This document shows positions 1 through 9,984 of a stretch of DNA of 64,000 nucleotides, piece after piece (position 1 is the first letter of the stretch; each line of letters begins with the position of its first letter). The notes beneath the pieces are model-generated. The model ran no database searches. It saw only the letters and a list, made by a program, of their open reading frames with translations, and had not been told where the DNA came from. The translations under genes were made by a program, and so were the position numbers. Source of the stretch: Cryobacterium sp. Y57 (lineage in GTDB: Bacteria > Actinomycetota > Actinomycetes > Actinomycetales > Microbacteriaceae); contig NZ_PJJL01000073.1 in NCBI RefSeq assembly GCF_002929505.1, positions 248,001 through 312,000 of the forward strand, in the 5' to 3' direction.

Positions 1-119
<119 letters not shown>

Positions 120-146
120 ACAAGCAGCCGGGAGGCACGCACCTCG

Positions 147-800
147 TCAGCCGCGCAGGCCAAGCAACGGCAGCACCTGGCTGAGGTCGCAGCGGTCGAT
201 CACGAGGTCGGCCGCACGCTTGACCTGTGGCTTGGCGTTGAACGCGACGGCGAGGCCGGCGGCATCCATCATGCGCAGGTCGTTGGCGCCATCGCCGACT
301 GCGACCGTCTGCGACTGGGCGATACGTTCCTGAGCCGCCCATTCGCGTAGGGCGACTGCTTTGGCCTCGGCGTCGATGATCGGTCCGAGGACCCGCCCGG
401 TCAGGCGGCCGGCTTCGACTTCAAGTCGGTTGGCCCGCCAATGGTCGACTTTGAGGTCGGCTGCGAGGGGATCGAGCAATTCGTGAAAGCCGCCGGACAC
501 GACGCCCACGAGGCCCCCGGCGGCATGAATGCCGGCAATGAGCTCCTCCACCCCCTCGGTCGGGCGGATGCGCTGCCCCACCTCGGTGAAAACGGAGTCG
601 GGCAGTCCCGCCAGAGTCAAAACTCGCTCGCGCAGGCTGTCGGCGAAATCAAGTTCACCGCGCATGGCGCGCTCGGTCACGTTGGCGACGAGATCTCGCG
701 AGCCGGCGGCATCCGCCAGCAGCTCGATCACTTCATCCTGAATCAAAGTCGAGTCTGCATCGAGCACGACCAGAAAGCGTGGTGCAGTTGCGAGGATCAC
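147..800 (-). CDS. serB: Phosphoserine phosphatase SerB
   Basis: This 217-residue HAD-superfamily enzyme should dephosphorylate O-phosphoserine in the last step of serine synthesis in the cytosol. HAD motif I is the DADST stretch with D14 as nucleophile and D16 as acid/base. Motif II is the serine in VVSGGF near residue 100, and motifs III/IV lie in the GDGANDLRM stretch near residue 170. The [12 protein letters not shown] segment after motif I is typical of SerB. It lacks the N-terminal ACT domains of longer actinobacterial SerB2 proteins. The start is GTG at 798-800, overlapping the glgC stop by 4 bases, so it is probably translated after glgC on one mRNA. Confidence 0.9.
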   Translation of the reverse strand: MILATAPRFLVVLDADSTLIQDEVIELLADAAGSRDLVANVTERAMRGELDFADSLRERVLTLAGLPDSVFTEVGQRIRPTEGVEELIAGIHAAGGLVGVVSGGFHELLDPLAADLKVDHWRANRLEVEAGRLTGRVLGPIIDAEAKAVALREWAAQERIAQSQTVAVGDGANDLRMMDAAGLAVAFNAKPQVKRAADLVIDRCDLSQVLPLLGLRG

Positions 801-2041
801 GGAGTAACGAACACCCCCTTACCGACGACGGTGATACCGGATTCGGTCACACTGAAACCGCGCGCGAGGTCGCGATCACGATCGACACCGACCATGGCGC
901 CAGCCGTGACGATGACTTCCTTGTCGAGAATGGCACGACGCACGATCGCATTGGGCCGAATCTGTACCCGGTCAAACACGATCGAGTCGATGACTTCGCA
1001 GGCCGACCCGATCGAGGTCCAAGGTCCCAGAACGCTGCGCTCGATGTGGGCGCCGGAAATGACGCAACCCAGCGACACAATGGAGTCGATCATGGTGCCG
1101 AGAGCTCCCTTGCCGTCGCGCACGAATTTAGCCGGCGGCGAGTTCAACTGCATGCTGAATATCGGCCATTCGTGGTTGTACAGGTTGAACACGGGCAGCG
1201 CCGAAATAAGATCCTGGTGGGCCTCGAAGAACGAGTCGATCGTTCCCACATCGCGCCAGTAGTACCGATCGCGATCGGTTGATCCCGGCACCACATTGCG
1301 CTGGAGGTCGTATACACCGACTTCGCCGCGGGAGACAAAATCGGGAATGATGTCACCGCCCATGTCGTGGCTCGAATCGGTACGCTCACCATCGCGCAGC
1401 ACCGCCTCGATCAGAGCGTCGGTGTTGAAGACGTAATTACCCATCGATGCGAACACCTCATGGGGGGCGTCGGCAAGCCCGACGGCATCCTTGGGCTTCT
1501 CACGAAAATCGGAGATCCGCTCAGGTGTGGCGGTATCCACTTCAATGACGCCAAACTGGTCGGCCAAGCCGATAGGCTGGCGAATCGCGGCGACCGTGGC
1601 CGACAGGCCGGAGGCGATGTGTGCGTCGATCATCTGGCTGAAATCCATGCGATAGACGTGGTCGGCACCCACGACGACAACGATGTCGGGTTTCTCGTCA
1701 TGAATGAGATTCAGGCTCTGCAAAATCGCGTCAGCCGAGCCGCTGAACCAACGCTTGCCGAGACGCTGCTGAGCGGGCACGGAGGCGATGTACGAGTTGG
1801 ACAATCCACCGGACATATGCCAAGTCTGAGAGACGTGACGGTCGAGACTATGTGATTTGTATTGGGTCAACACAACGACCTGGGTGAGGCCCGAATTGAT
1901 CAGGTTGGACAGGGCGAAATCCACCAAGCGGTAATGCCCCCCAAAGGGGACCGCTGGCTTGGCCCGGTCCTCGGTCAGCGGCATCAGCCGTTTTCCCTCA
2001 CCGCCGGCGAGCACGATTCCAAAGATTTTCGTGGCTTTCAT
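797..2041 (-). CDS. glgC: Glucose-1-phosphate adenylyltransferase GlgC
   Basis: The protein has 414 residues and makes ADP-glucose from ATP and glucose-1-phosphate for glycogen and maltose-1-phosphate synthesis. The N-terminus has the nucleotidyltransferase signature [11 protein letters not shown] (residues 13-23) followed by AKPAVPFGG. The C-terminal third has hexapeptide-like segments of the left-handed beta helix. The frame is open further upstream, but ATG 2039-2041 gives the standard GlgC start and has a -10 box exactly 6 nt before it, so the mRNA is likely leaderless. The gene is divergent from glgA across 80 bases and overlaps serB downstream. Confidence 0.94.
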   Translation of the reverse strand: MKATKIFGIVLAGGEGKRLMPLTEDRAKPAVPFGGHYRLVDFALSNLINSGLTQVVVLTQYKSHSLDRHVSQTWHMSGGLSNSYIASVPAQQRLGKRWFSGSADAILQSLNLIHDEKPDIVVVVGADHVYRMDFSQMIDAHIASGLSATVAAIRQPIGLADQFGVIEVDTATPERISDFREKPKDAVGLADAPHEVFASMGNYVFNTDALIEAVLRDGERTDSSHDMGGDIIPDFVSRGEVGVYDLQRNVVPGSTDRDRYYWRDVGTIDSFFEAHQDLISALPVFNLYNHEWPIFSMQLNSPPAKFVRDGKGALGTMIDSIVSLGCVISGAHIERSVLGPWTSIGSACEVIDSIVFDRVQIRPNAIVRRAILDKEVIVTAGAMVGVDRDRDLARGFSVTESGITVVGKGVFVTP

Positions 2042-2047
2042 GTGTAC

Positions 2048-2053
2048 AGAGTA
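2048..2053 (-). promoter_or_regulatory. -10 box of glgC, leaderless promoter
   Basis: TACTCT on the minus strand ends 6 nt before the glgC ATG. There is no Shine-Dalgarno sequence in the gap, which fits a transcript starting at or near the A of ATG. Confidence 0.55.
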
Positions 2054-2060
2054 GGGCCAA

Positions 2061-2082
2061 CCGTGCATCTCGAGTTGCACGG
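2061..2082. promoter_or_regulatory. 22-bp near-perfect palindrome between glgC and glgA (operator candidate)
   Basis: Two perfect 7-base arms, CCGTGCA (2061-2067) and TGCACGG (2076-2082), flank TCTCGAGT, whose centre CTCGAG is itself palindromic. Only the pair at positions 2068 and 2075 breaks the symmetry. The site covers the expected -35 region of glgC and lies 28 bases upstream of the glgA -10 box, so one dimeric regulator could control both genes. Confidence 0.6.
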
Positions 2083-2109
2083 CGGGATGTGGGTCGGGTT
2101 TGGCTGCGC

Positions 2110-2115
2110 TACCTT
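2110..2115 (+). promoter_or_regulatory. -10 box of glgA, leaderless promoter
   Basis: TACCTT is followed by exactly 6 nt and then the ATG at 2122. No Shine-Dalgarno sequence is present, so a leaderless mRNA is likely. Confidence 0.5.
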
Positions 2116-2121
2116 TGCTCC

Positions 2122-3303
2122 ATGCGAGTGGATCTGATGACCAAGGAATACCCTCCGGAGATCTATGGGGGAGCGGGCGTTCACGTAATGGAGCTCGTGC
2201 GAGCACTTCGCGAAGATATTGACGTGTCGGTGCGGTGCTTCGGTGCACCCCGCACGGACACCGATACCTTTGCCTATGACGTTCCGGCACAGCTGGTCAG
2301 CGCCAACGCTACCCTGGGTACCCTCGGCGTTGACCTGCAGATGGCTCAAGACGCCGCTGGCGCCGATCTGGTGCACTCGCACACCTGGTATGCCAATGTG
2401 GCCGGCCACCTCGCGCAGATGCTGCATGGAATTCCGCACGTCGTCACGGCCCACAGCCTCGAACCCCTGCGACCGTGGAAGGCCGAGCAGCTCGGTGGCG
2501 GCTACCGCGTCTCCAGCTGGATCGAGAAAACGGCCTTTGAAGCAGCAGATGCCGTGATCGCCGTCAGCGACGGCATGCGGCGCGACATTCTGCGCAGCTA
2601 CCCGGCACTTGATGAGAGCCGAGTGCACACCGTGTACAACGGCATCGATCTTGACCGCTGGAAACCCAGACTGGACGCTGACGTCGTCCGGGAGCTGGGA
2701 ATCGACCCTGAGCGGCCGTCCGTCGTCTTTGTCGGTCGCATCACCCGGCAAAAAGGCCTGCCGTACCTGCTACGCGCCGCCGCGTTGCTGCCGTCAGAGG
2801 TGCAGCTCGTACTGTGTGCCGGTGCGCCGGACACTCCAAAAATCCTGGCGGAAGTGACCGCTGGCGTCGAGGCATTGCAGCGGGAACGGTCGGGGGTCGT
2901 CTGGATCAACCGACTTCTCGCCCAACCAGAGCTCGCCGCGGTACTTACGCACGGCACCGTCTTTGTGTGCCCGTCTATTTACGAACCGCTGGGAATTGTC
3001 AACCTCGAGGCAATGGCCTGTGGGTTGGCAGTTGTCGGGACCGCTACCGGTGGTATCCCCGAAGTCGTCGCCGACGGTCAAACCGGACGTCTGGTGCCGA
3101 TTGAGCAACTCACCGACGGTACGGGCACCCCGGTGAATCCCGATCAATTCGTCGCTGACCTCGCCCGCATCCTGACCGAGGTGGTGAGCGATCCGACTCG
3201 AGCGGCTGAAATGGGGCGCGCTGGTCGTCTGCGCGCCGAACACGAGTTCGGCTGGAGTCAAATCGCCACCCGCACCCGGGAGATCTATGCGTCTCTACTG
3301 TGA
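2122..3303 (+). CDS. glgA: GT4-family glycogen synthase / alpha-maltose-1-phosphate synthase
   Basis: This 393-residue glycosyltransferase opens with [21 protein letters not shown], the hallmark of the Corynebacterium-type glgA family. The GT-B C-terminal domain has [10 protein letters not shown] and the E-x7-E region EPLGIVNLE near residues 288-296. It is a GT4-type enzyme of about 390 residues rather than a GT5 bacterial GlgA of about 480. The mycobacterial member of this family (Rv1212c, divergent from glgC as here) has been shown to act as GlgM, making maltose-1-phosphate from ADP-glucose and glucose-1-phosphate. I therefore infer a GlgM-like role; classical glycogen synthase remains possible. 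ATG 2122 is preferred over an upstream in-frame codon because it matches the family start and the -10 box. Confidence 0.88.
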   Translation: MRVDLMTKEYPPEIYGGAGVHVMELVRALREDIDVSVRCFGAPRTDTDTFAYDVPAQLVSANATLGTLGVDLQMAQDAAGADLVHSHTWYANVAGHLAQMLHGIPHVVTAHSLEPLRPWKAEQLGGGYRVSSWIEKTAFEAADAVIAVSDGMRRDILRSYPALDESRVHTVYNGIDLDRWKPRLDADVVRELGIDPERPSVVFVGRITRQKGLPYLLRAAALLPSEVQLVLCAGAPDTPKILAEVTAGVEALQRERSGVVWINRLLAQPELAAVLTHGTVFVCPSIYEPLGIVNLEAMACGLAVVGTATGGIPEVVADGQTGRLVPIEQLTDGTGTPVNPDQFVADLARILTEVVSDPTRAAEMGRAGRLRAEHEFGWSQIATRTREIYASLL

Positions 3304-3374
3304 CCCACCCCGTGGGTGGTGCCGCTCTCAGTCTTAGGGCGAGCCCAGCGTATTTGTGTGTCGGCGCCGCCCGA

Positions 3375-3380
3375 TAACAT
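3375..3380 (+). promoter_or_regulatory. -10 box of ABC ATPase gene, leaderless promoter
   Basis: TAACAT is followed by 6 nt and then ATG 3387, with no Shine-Dalgarno sequence between. Confidence 0.5.
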
Positions 3381-3386
3381 GGCTAT

Positions 3387-4169
3387 ATGGTCAACGTTTT
3401 GCATTTCACCGACGTCTCGGTCGTCCGGGGTGGCACTACCATCCTCGACTCAGTGAATTGGAGCGTCGACGACGATCAGCGGTGGGTCATCCTGGGCCCG
3501 AACGGGGCCGGCAAGACCACGCTGTTACAGATTGCTGCAGCTTTCATGCATCCGTCGGCCGGTCAGGCCGAGGTGCTCGACGAGACGCTGGGCGGAACGG
3601 ATGTCTTTGAGCTGCGGCCCCGAATCGGGTTTGCCTCGACGGCCATGGCACGGAAGGTTCCCGCCAAAGAGAAGGTCCTCGACGTAGTCATGACCGCGGC
3701 CTATTCGGTAACCGGCCGGTGGAATGAAGAATACGAGACTATCGATGAACGACGTGCCCAGCGCGTTTTGCAGGAATGGAGTCTCGATCATCTTGCCGAG
3801 CGCGAATTCGGCACCCTGAGCGATGGAGAACAGAAGCGGGTTCAGATCGCCCGCTCAGTCATGACCGACCCGGAAATTCTCTTGCTCGACGAACCTGCTG
3901 CGAGCCTCGACCTCGGCGCCCGGGAAGCGCTTTTGCAGCTTCTGAGCGGCTTCGCTCAGGAACCCAACTCACCGGCCATCATCATGGTCACCCACCACGT
4001 TGAAGAGATTCCATTGGGATTCACCCACGTGTTATTACTGTCCGGTGGCAAGGTCGTCTCGGCCGGGCCGATTGGTACGGCACTCACCGGGTCGGCTCTG
4101 AGCGAAGCGTTCGGCTTGAATATCGAACTCATCGAGAACGACGGCCGCTTCGCGGCGCGCGCTGTCTAA
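3387..4169 (+). CDS. Stand-alone ABC transporter ATP-binding protein
   Basis: The 260-residue cytosolic ATPase has Walker A GPNGAGKTT (residues 37-45), signature LSDGE, Walker B ILLLDEPA and a switch histidine in VTHHVEE. No permease or binding protein is next to it. It resembles the YlmA/ModF-like group of single ABC ATPases found alone in actinobacterial genomes, whose substrate is not established. It could energise a permease encoded elsewhere. The upstream gene glgA ends 83 bases before, and the start has its own -10 box, so it is probably a separate transcription unit. Confidence 0.85.
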   Translation: MVNVLHFTDVSVVRGGTTILDSVNWSVDDDQRWVILGPNGAGKTTLLQIAAAFMHPSAGQAEVLDETLGGTDVFELRPRIGFASTAMARKVPAKEKVLDVVMTAAYSVTGRWNEEYETIDERRAQRVLQEWSLDHLAEREFGTLSDGEQKRVQIARSVMTDPEILLLDEPAASLDLGAREALLQLLSGFAQEPNSPAIIMVTHHVEEIPLGFTHVLLLSGGKVVSAGPIGTALTGSALSEAFGLNIELIENDGRFAARAV

Positions 4170-4209
4170 ACAGAACGCCGCGACACGACGACGTCAAGTC
4201 CGAGGCTCT

Positions 4210-4224
4210 CTTACTGAAAGTAAG
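4210..4224. promoter_or_regulatory. Inverted repeat upstream of rpmE2 (operator candidate)
   Basis: CTTACT and AGTAAG form perfect 6-base arms around GAA. A -10-like TAGGGT follows at 4231-4236, so the dyad covers the -35 zone of a possible rpmE2 promoter. The remaining leader of about 125 bases has no recognised riboswitch. Confidence 0.4.
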
Positions 4225-4364
4225 GTCTGCTAGGGTGAAGGGCTGGCCATCAGGCCAACCAGCTCGTCGTCGTCCTGTGAGTATGCGTCGAGTGGTGCCC
4301 AACAATCGAACAGCACTGTGACCAGTTACAAGTCTGTTCACCAGAAGTGCAAAAGGAAATCTTC

Positions 4365-4616
4365 ATGAAGTCTGATATTCATCCCGAGTACGCTGCCGTC
4401 GTGTTTCGCGATCTCGCCTCCGGTGCGACCTTCCTGACCCGGTCGACGGTCTCGAGCAAGAAGACCATCGAGTGGGAAGACGGAACCACGTACCCGGTCA
4501 TCGACGTGGAAATCTCCTCCGAATCGCACCCGTTCTACACGGGTAAACAGCGCATCATGGACTCCGCCGGCCGCGTCGAAAAGTTCAACTCGCGCTACAA
4601 AGGCTTCGGCAAATAA
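4365..4616 (+). CDS. rpmE2: 50S ribosomal protein L31 type B
   Basis: The 83-residue protein starts MKSDIHPEY and lacks the CxxC zinc motif of type A L31, so it is the zinc-independent paralogue. It would take the L31 place at the central protuberance of the large subunit. ATG 4365 follows an AAGGAAA ribosome site, and a GTG 18 bases upstream is less likely. In many bacteria type B L31 genes are controlled by Zur under zinc limitation; I do not see a classic Zur box, but the dyad at 4210-4224 may be a regulator site. A strong terminator follows. Confidence 0.95.
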   Translation: MKSDIHPEYAAVVFRDLASGATFLTRSTVSSKKTIEWEDGTTYPVIDVEISSESHPFYTGKQRIMDSAGRVEKFNSRYKGFGK

Positions 4617-4650
4617 CACCGGGTTTATTGCGAACTCGCACGCTCGGAAC

Positions 4651-4685
4651 AAAAAAGCGACCAGCTTCTGCTGGTCGCTTTTTTT
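4651..4685 (+). terminator. Rho-independent terminator after rpmE2
   Basis: A 15-base stem (AAAAAAGCGACCAGC with its complement) closes a TTCT loop and runs directly into a T tract. The A-rich left arm makes it usable from both strands, so it may also stop the convergent exonuclease transcript. Confidence 0.9.
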
Positions 4686-4751
4686 GTTTGGGATCCGAGT
4701 TGAATGCTGGGGCCAGTTCAGCGATTTCGGCTTGAGCAATTTCTCTGTTCC

Positions 4752-4811
4752 GCAACTACCCGGTCAGCAACTACCCAGTCCGCAACTACCCAGGCACCAA
4801 CTACCTGAGCA
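4752..4811. repeat. 15-bp tandem repeat, 4 imperfect copies
   Basis: The unit is GCAACTACCCAGTCC-like, with copies at 4752, 4767, 4782 and 4797; the last copy is the most divergent. The array lies between the rpmE2 terminator and the stop of the convergent exonuclease gene, outside any recognised coding region. Its 15-base period keeps any reading frame open. Confidence 0.8.
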
Positions 4812-4823
4812 ACGCCGTCTGAA

Positions 4824-5510
4824 TCAACGCTGGGGCCAGGCGGTGTCGGCCAGAAACTCGGGATCGCGGGCGCGCCGCATGTACTCCTGAAAGCTTTCGG
4901 CCTGTTGGCGATACCAGGTGACCTGCAGAGAATGCATCTCGTCGAGAGTGGTTGGTAGAGCATCTTCGTGCGCGCGATGGATCGCTTGAGCGACACGCCC
5001 GGCGGCGATCGCATCGGCTCCGGCATCGTGCGCATCTTCCAGGCTGACTCCGTAGAACGCGCTCGTGACCTCGAGGGTGCGCTTGCCCTTTCGATACTTA
5101 TCGACGGCTTTGTCGATGACGAGAGGATCAACGACCGGGCGGGGGGAGATCAGGGGAACGATACCATAGCGCAGGGCTTCGCGGTCGAGCAAGGTGAGGT
5201 CGTAGGGAGCGTTGTAGGCCACAATCGGCAGGCCGTCGCTCAGATGACCACGGAGCGCACCGACGATCTCGGCCACAGCCTCGGCTGCCATGCGGCCGTG
5301 CTCCACGGCATGTTCTGTTGTGATGCCGTGCACGGTGGTGGCGCCAGCCGGAATCTCGATCCCCGGATCAACCAGCCAATCAATGCGCTCCACCGCCGTA
5401 CCGCTGGCGTCGATGACGGCGACAGTGGCCGACACGATACGACACGTTTCTACATCGATGCCGGTAGTTTCAAGGTCGAATACGGCGAGGTGATCGCTCC
5501 AAGTGCTCAT
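4824..5510 (-). CDS. DnaQ-like DEDDh 3'-5' exonuclease
   Basis: The 228-residue protein carries the three Exo motifs of the DEDDh family: FDLETTG with D12 and E14, AYNAPYDL with the third acidic residue, and HDAGADA with the catalytic histidine and last aspartate. HGIT after Exo I is also typical. It is likely a stand-alone proofreading or DNA-repair nuclease related to the Pol III epsilon subunit, not part of a polymerase polypeptide. The C-terminal 60 residues after the nuclease fold form a helical tail. ATG 5508-5510 is preceded by TAGGCT and 6 nt, so the mRNA is probably leaderless. Confidence 0.88.
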   Translation of the reverse strand: MSTWSDHLAVFDLETTGIDVETCRIVSATVAVIDASGTAVERIDWLVDPGIEIPAGATTVHGITTEHAVEHGRMAAEAVAEIVGALRGHLSDGLPIVAYNAPYDLTLLDREALRYGIVPLISPRPVVDPLVIDKAVDKYRKGKRTLEVTSAFYGVSLEDAHDAGADAIAAGRVAQAIHRAHEDALPTTLDEMHSLQVTWYRQQAESFQEYMRRARDPEFLADTAWPQR

Positions 5511-5516
5511 ACTTCC

Positions 5517-5522
5517 AGCCTA
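5517..5522 (-). promoter_or_regulatory. -10 box of exonuclease gene, leaderless promoter
   Basis: TAGGCT on the minus strand is followed by 6 nt and the ATG at 5510. Confidence 0.55.
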
Positions 5523-5602
5523 GGGGCGACCGCCGACACGTTCCGCAGCACTAACTGGTGCTCTGGTTGGGCGTGCCGGGGAACGTGGGTCCCAGAGTGA
5601 AT

Positions 5603-6316
5603 TTAGAGGTGCACACTTCGATTGATGACGTTTTCAGCACTTTCGCGCATGGTGTGATTATTCGCCCGAGCATCCGCTCGCAGTCGTTTGAAGGCTTCGT
5701 CCATGTTGACCATGCTCACCTGGGCGATGACTCCCTTGGCCTGTTCGATCAGAATGCGACTGTTCAGTGCGCGCTGCAACTGTTCGTTGACGACGGCATC
5801 TTCATGCACGGTACGTTCCTGCAAAATACTGATCGTTGCGACATCGGCCAGGGCCTGGCCGATCACGGCGTCTTCGGGGGTGACGTCACCGGTGTCAGAG
5901 CGAAACAGGTTGAGCGCCCCGATCGCCCGATGGCGCACCCGCATTGGAATGGCATGCACTGAGTGAAATCCCTGAGACAACGCAGCGGCTGCAAAATCTG
6001 GGTAGGTGTCCTGACATGCTGCGATGTCGCCCAGAGTGACGACTGTGCCCGTGAGATAGCAGTCCACACACGGACCCGCGCCAGCCTGCTGTTGCAGAAC
6101 CTCAACAAGGTAGCTCTCTTCGCTCGTCGAAGCCACGACCTGGAGTTCCCCGCTCGGGTCGGCCAGCAGCAGACGAGCCGCCGTGGCGTCGAGCACCTCG
6201 ACGCACGACTCCACCAGAGTATGAAGTACGTCGAGAACGTCATATTCGCCCACGAGAGTGTCCGTCAACTTCATGAAGGCGGCGCTCACCAGTGAGGCGC
6301 GAGCCAGGGTGATCAT
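5603..6316 (-). CDS. GAF-ANTAR domain RNA-binding antiterminator
   Basis: Residues about 15-160 form a GAF sensor domain (ADTLV-like start TDTLVGEYDVLDVLHTLVE, and AGPCVDCYLTG in the middle). Residues about 170-230 form an ANTAR domain, with QLQRALNSRILIEQAKGVIAQ and a C-terminal helical segment. ANTAR proteins bind paired RNA hairpins and prevent termination, so this is a cytosolic post-transcriptional regulator. The two cysteines in GPCVDC could sense redox or a metal, which is speculation. The start at 6316 has no Shine-Dalgarno sequence; TAGACT sits 6 nt upstream. A second GAF-ANTAR gene lies 96 bases upstream on the same strand. Confidence 0.88.
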   Translation of the reverse strand: MITLARASLVSAAFMKLTDTLVGEYDVLDVLHTLVESCVEVLDATAARLLLADPSGELQVVASTSEESYLVEVLQQQAGAGPCVDCYLTGTVVTLGDIAACQDTYPDFAAAALSQGFHSVHAIPMRVRHRAIGALNLFRSDTGDVTPEDAVIGQALADVATISILQERTVHEDAVVNEQLQRALNSRILIEQAKGVIAQVSMVNMDEAFKRLRADARANNHTMRESAENVINRSVHL

Positions 6317-6322
6317 GGAAGG

Positions 6323-6328
6323 AGTCTA
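6323..6328 (-). promoter_or_regulatory. -10 box of first GAF-ANTAR gene, leaderless promoter
   Basis: TAGACT on the minus strand is followed by 6 nt and the ATG at 6316; the interval is pyrimidine-rich and cannot serve as a Shine-Dalgarno site. Confidence 0.5.
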
Positions 6329-6337
6329 GAACTTTTA

Positions 6338-6394
6338 CTGACGATATGTCAGCTGTCCCGAGTAAATGTCTCCCGAGTCGATTCACATCGAATC
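6338..6394 (-). promoter_or_regulatory. Two small hairpins between the GAF-ANTAR genes
   Basis: Perfect 5-base stems occur at 6338-6352 (CTGAC/GTCAG) and 6380-6394 (GATTC/GAATC), each with a 5-nt loop. Paired hairpins are the known ANTAR target layout, but known targets have 6-nt loops, so an autoregulatory role is only a suggestion. An 8-base direct repeat TCCCGAGT, 15 bases apart, lies between them. Confidence 0.3.
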
Positions 6395-6412
6395 AAGTTG
6401 CAGCGACGTATT

Positions 6413-7114
6413 TCACGGGCCTTCGGTGTCCGGGCTGAATTGCAGGCGCCGAGCAACTACGTCGCCTGCGATGGCGCGCACTGTTTTGCCGTGGGAGAAG
6501 GCGTGCGCGCGTAGCAGCAGCAGGGCATCCGTCGGTGTGACGTTCATCTGCACCAACACCATCCCGGTCGCCTGATGAATTTCCCGGCGTGACAGTGGGG
6601 ACTCCGCGGCTGCTTGAGACGTCAACGACGTTTCGCCGGTAGCGGCCTCCTGCAATCGAAGCAGATGGTCGAGCAGGTTCCAAGCGGTCTCGGTGGCTAG
6701 TACCAACGCTTTTGCGCGGTCCGCGCGATCAAGCGCTCCGGTGGTTGTGCTGTACAGCTCGACGATACCGACATTGAGCGCGCCGAGCGTCAGCGGGAAT
6801 ACGAAGAGCGCTTTGACCGAAGTGTCCATCAGCGCCATGTGGAAGACCGGCCACAACGGATGCTCCACCTCTTGCACCCGAGGTTCCAAAACGGGAAGTC
6901 GCGTGCGGGCCGCTTCCCAACGCGGTCCCTCGCCAAGATCGAACTGCAGTTCGTCGAGCCGAGCGGCGAGGCGATCGGTGGCACAGACGACCGCCTCGGG
7001 TACCGCACCGACGAAAACCGAAACGGCGGCGCCGTTCACGGGTAAGGCCTCAAGAAAATGGGCGCACAAGGCAGCGTTCTCGACACCGTCTTCGGTACTG
7101 GTCCATTGAGCCAC
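6413..7114 (-). CDS. GAF-ANTAR domain regulator, second copy
   Basis: This 233-residue protein has a GAF-like N-terminal domain (LDELQFDLGEGPRWEAARTR, a common actinobacterial GAF-ANTAR segment) and a C-terminal ANTAR domain (REIHQATGMVLVQMNV, DALLLLRAHAFSHGKTV). It is clearly diverged from the neighbouring copy and lacks its GPCVDC motif, so the two probably sense different signals. GTG 7112-7114 has a GGAGG ribosome site 8 bases upstream. No RNA target is identifiable within the gene. Confidence 0.85.
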   Translation of the reverse strand: MAQWTSTEDGVENAALCAHFLEALPVNGAAVSVFVGAVPEAVVCATDRLAARLDELQFDLGEGPRWEAARTRLPVLEPRVQEVEHPLWPVFHMALMDTSVKALFVFPLTLGALNVGIVELYSTTTGALDRADRAKALVLATETAWNLLDHLLRLQEAATGETSLTSQAAAESPLSRREIHQATGMVLVQMNVTPTDALLLLRAHAFSHGKTVRAIAGDVVARRLQFSPDTEGP

Positions 7115-7232
7115 GACCGGCCTCCAGGCTTTGGATGGCTTGCTTACGCCAAGGATACGTCGTGCGCACGATCACGACAATGAACGTTCACTTGGAGTTC
7201 GTCACGATCGGGCCAGCGAACGGCCAACGTGG

Positions 7233-8930
<1,698 letters not shown>

Positions 8931-9035
8931 GGCTTTCCTTCCTTCCCCGCAAAAAGGGCTCTCTCGATGCGTCTGATGGATTGAGTCTAGATCGGCCACC
9001 CCGGTGCACGTCCAGCCTTGAATAAGTGTCGCGTC

Positions 9036-9041
9036 TAAACT
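9036..9041 (+). promoter_or_regulatory. -10 box of hydrolase gene, leaderless promoter
   Basis: TAAACT is followed by 7 nt and then the GTG at 9049. No Shine-Dalgarno sequence is visible. Confidence 0.5.
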
Positions 9042-9048
9042 AGGTCCG

Positions 9049-9984
9049 GTGATCGTTTCTTCTCCCTACGACAGGCTTTTACGGCGCCTCCCCGTGCGTG
9101 AGGTCACTGCGTCCGTTCCCGGCACAGACCGCCAGCGCACAGACACGCGGTACTGGGAATACGGCGACCCCGATGCCCCGACAACCCTTGTACTTGTGCA
9201 TGGGTTTCGGGGCGATCACCACGGTCTGCAACTGGTCGTGGCGGAACTGCTGGGCGACGGTGCAAACCCGGTCGACCTGCGTATCGTGGCACCCGACCTG
9301 CCCGGTTTCGGCGGATCAGCGCCACTGCCCGGAGGCGTGCACTCGTTGGCGGCATACGTCGATTGGCTCGAGGAATTTGTCCGCGTGTTGGCCCCGGCGG
9401 GGCGGTTGGTCGTGCTGGGCCACTCTTTCGGCTCGATCGTGGTCGCTGCGGCCGTGGCCGACGGACTGGTGACGCACGACGTCGTCCTGGTCAATCCGAT
9501 CGCCGCGCCGGCACTGTCCGGGCCGCGCGGTGTGCTGACCCGACTGGCCGTGTTCTACTACTGGACTGCTGCGAGCCTGCCGGATCGCTGGGGCTATGCC
9601 TTGCTGCAGAACCGAGCCATCGTGCGCATCATGAGCGTGAGCATGGCCAAGACGCGTGATCCGGGCCTGCGGCGCTGGATTCACAACCAGCACGACCGTT
9701 ACTTCAGCGTCTTCGCCAACCGTCGAGTCGTGATGGAGGTGTTCGCCGCTTCGGTTAGTCATGACGTGAGCGAGTTCGCTGCACGCATCCGGCAACCCAC
9801 GCTGTTGATCGCGGCCGACAAAGACGACATCACGCCGATTGCCGCGCAGTACCGACTGCAGTCGCTGTTTCCGAACGCCACGCTGCGGGTCATCAACGGA
9901 GTCGGCCACCTCATCCACTACGAGAAGCCGAAACCGGCCGCCGAGTTCATCCGTGAATTTCTCGCGGAAGACCGACCAGCATGA
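9049..9984 (+). CDS. Alpha/beta-fold hydrolase
   Basis: The 311-residue protein has the oxyanion-hole HGF motif near residue 51, nucleophile elbow GHSFGS with Ser126, an aspartate in AADKDD and a histidine in GVGHLIHYE, giving a full Ser-Asp-His triad. A cap region with aromatic residues (FYYWTAASLPDRWGYA) follows the nucleophile. The substrate is unknown. It overlaps the following glycosyltransferase by ATGA, so the two are translationally coupled and may act in one pathway, possibly cell-envelope glycolipid metabolism. Confidence 0.8.
   Translation: MIVSSPYDRLLRRLPVREVTASVPGTDRQRTDTRYWEYGDPDAPTTLVLVHGFRGDHHGLQLVVAELLGDGANPVDLRIVAPDLPGFGGSAPLPGGVHSLAAYVDWLEEFVRVLAPAGRLVVLGHSFGSIVVAAAVADGLVTHDVVLVNPIAAPALSGPRGVLTRLAVFYYWTAASLPDRWGYALLQNRAIVRIMSVSMAKTRDPGLRRWIHNQHDRYFSVFANRRVVMEVFAASVSHDVSEFAARIRQPTLLIAADKDDITPIAAQYRLQSLFPNATLRVINGVGHLIHYEKPKPAAEFIREFLAEDRPA

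Noticed and set aside
2042-2290. N-terminal extension of GlgC
   Set aside because: It would add 83 residues unlike any GlgC and overlap the glgA coding region; ATG 2041 matches family and promoter.
4170-4364. Zur box upstream of rpmE2
   Set aside because: No TGAAAATG-N-like dyad was seen; the CTTACT dyad differs in sequence, so I only list it as an operator candidate.
4752-4811. CRISPR-like array
   Set aside because: The 15-base units are directly adjacent without unique spacers, and no cas genes are present.
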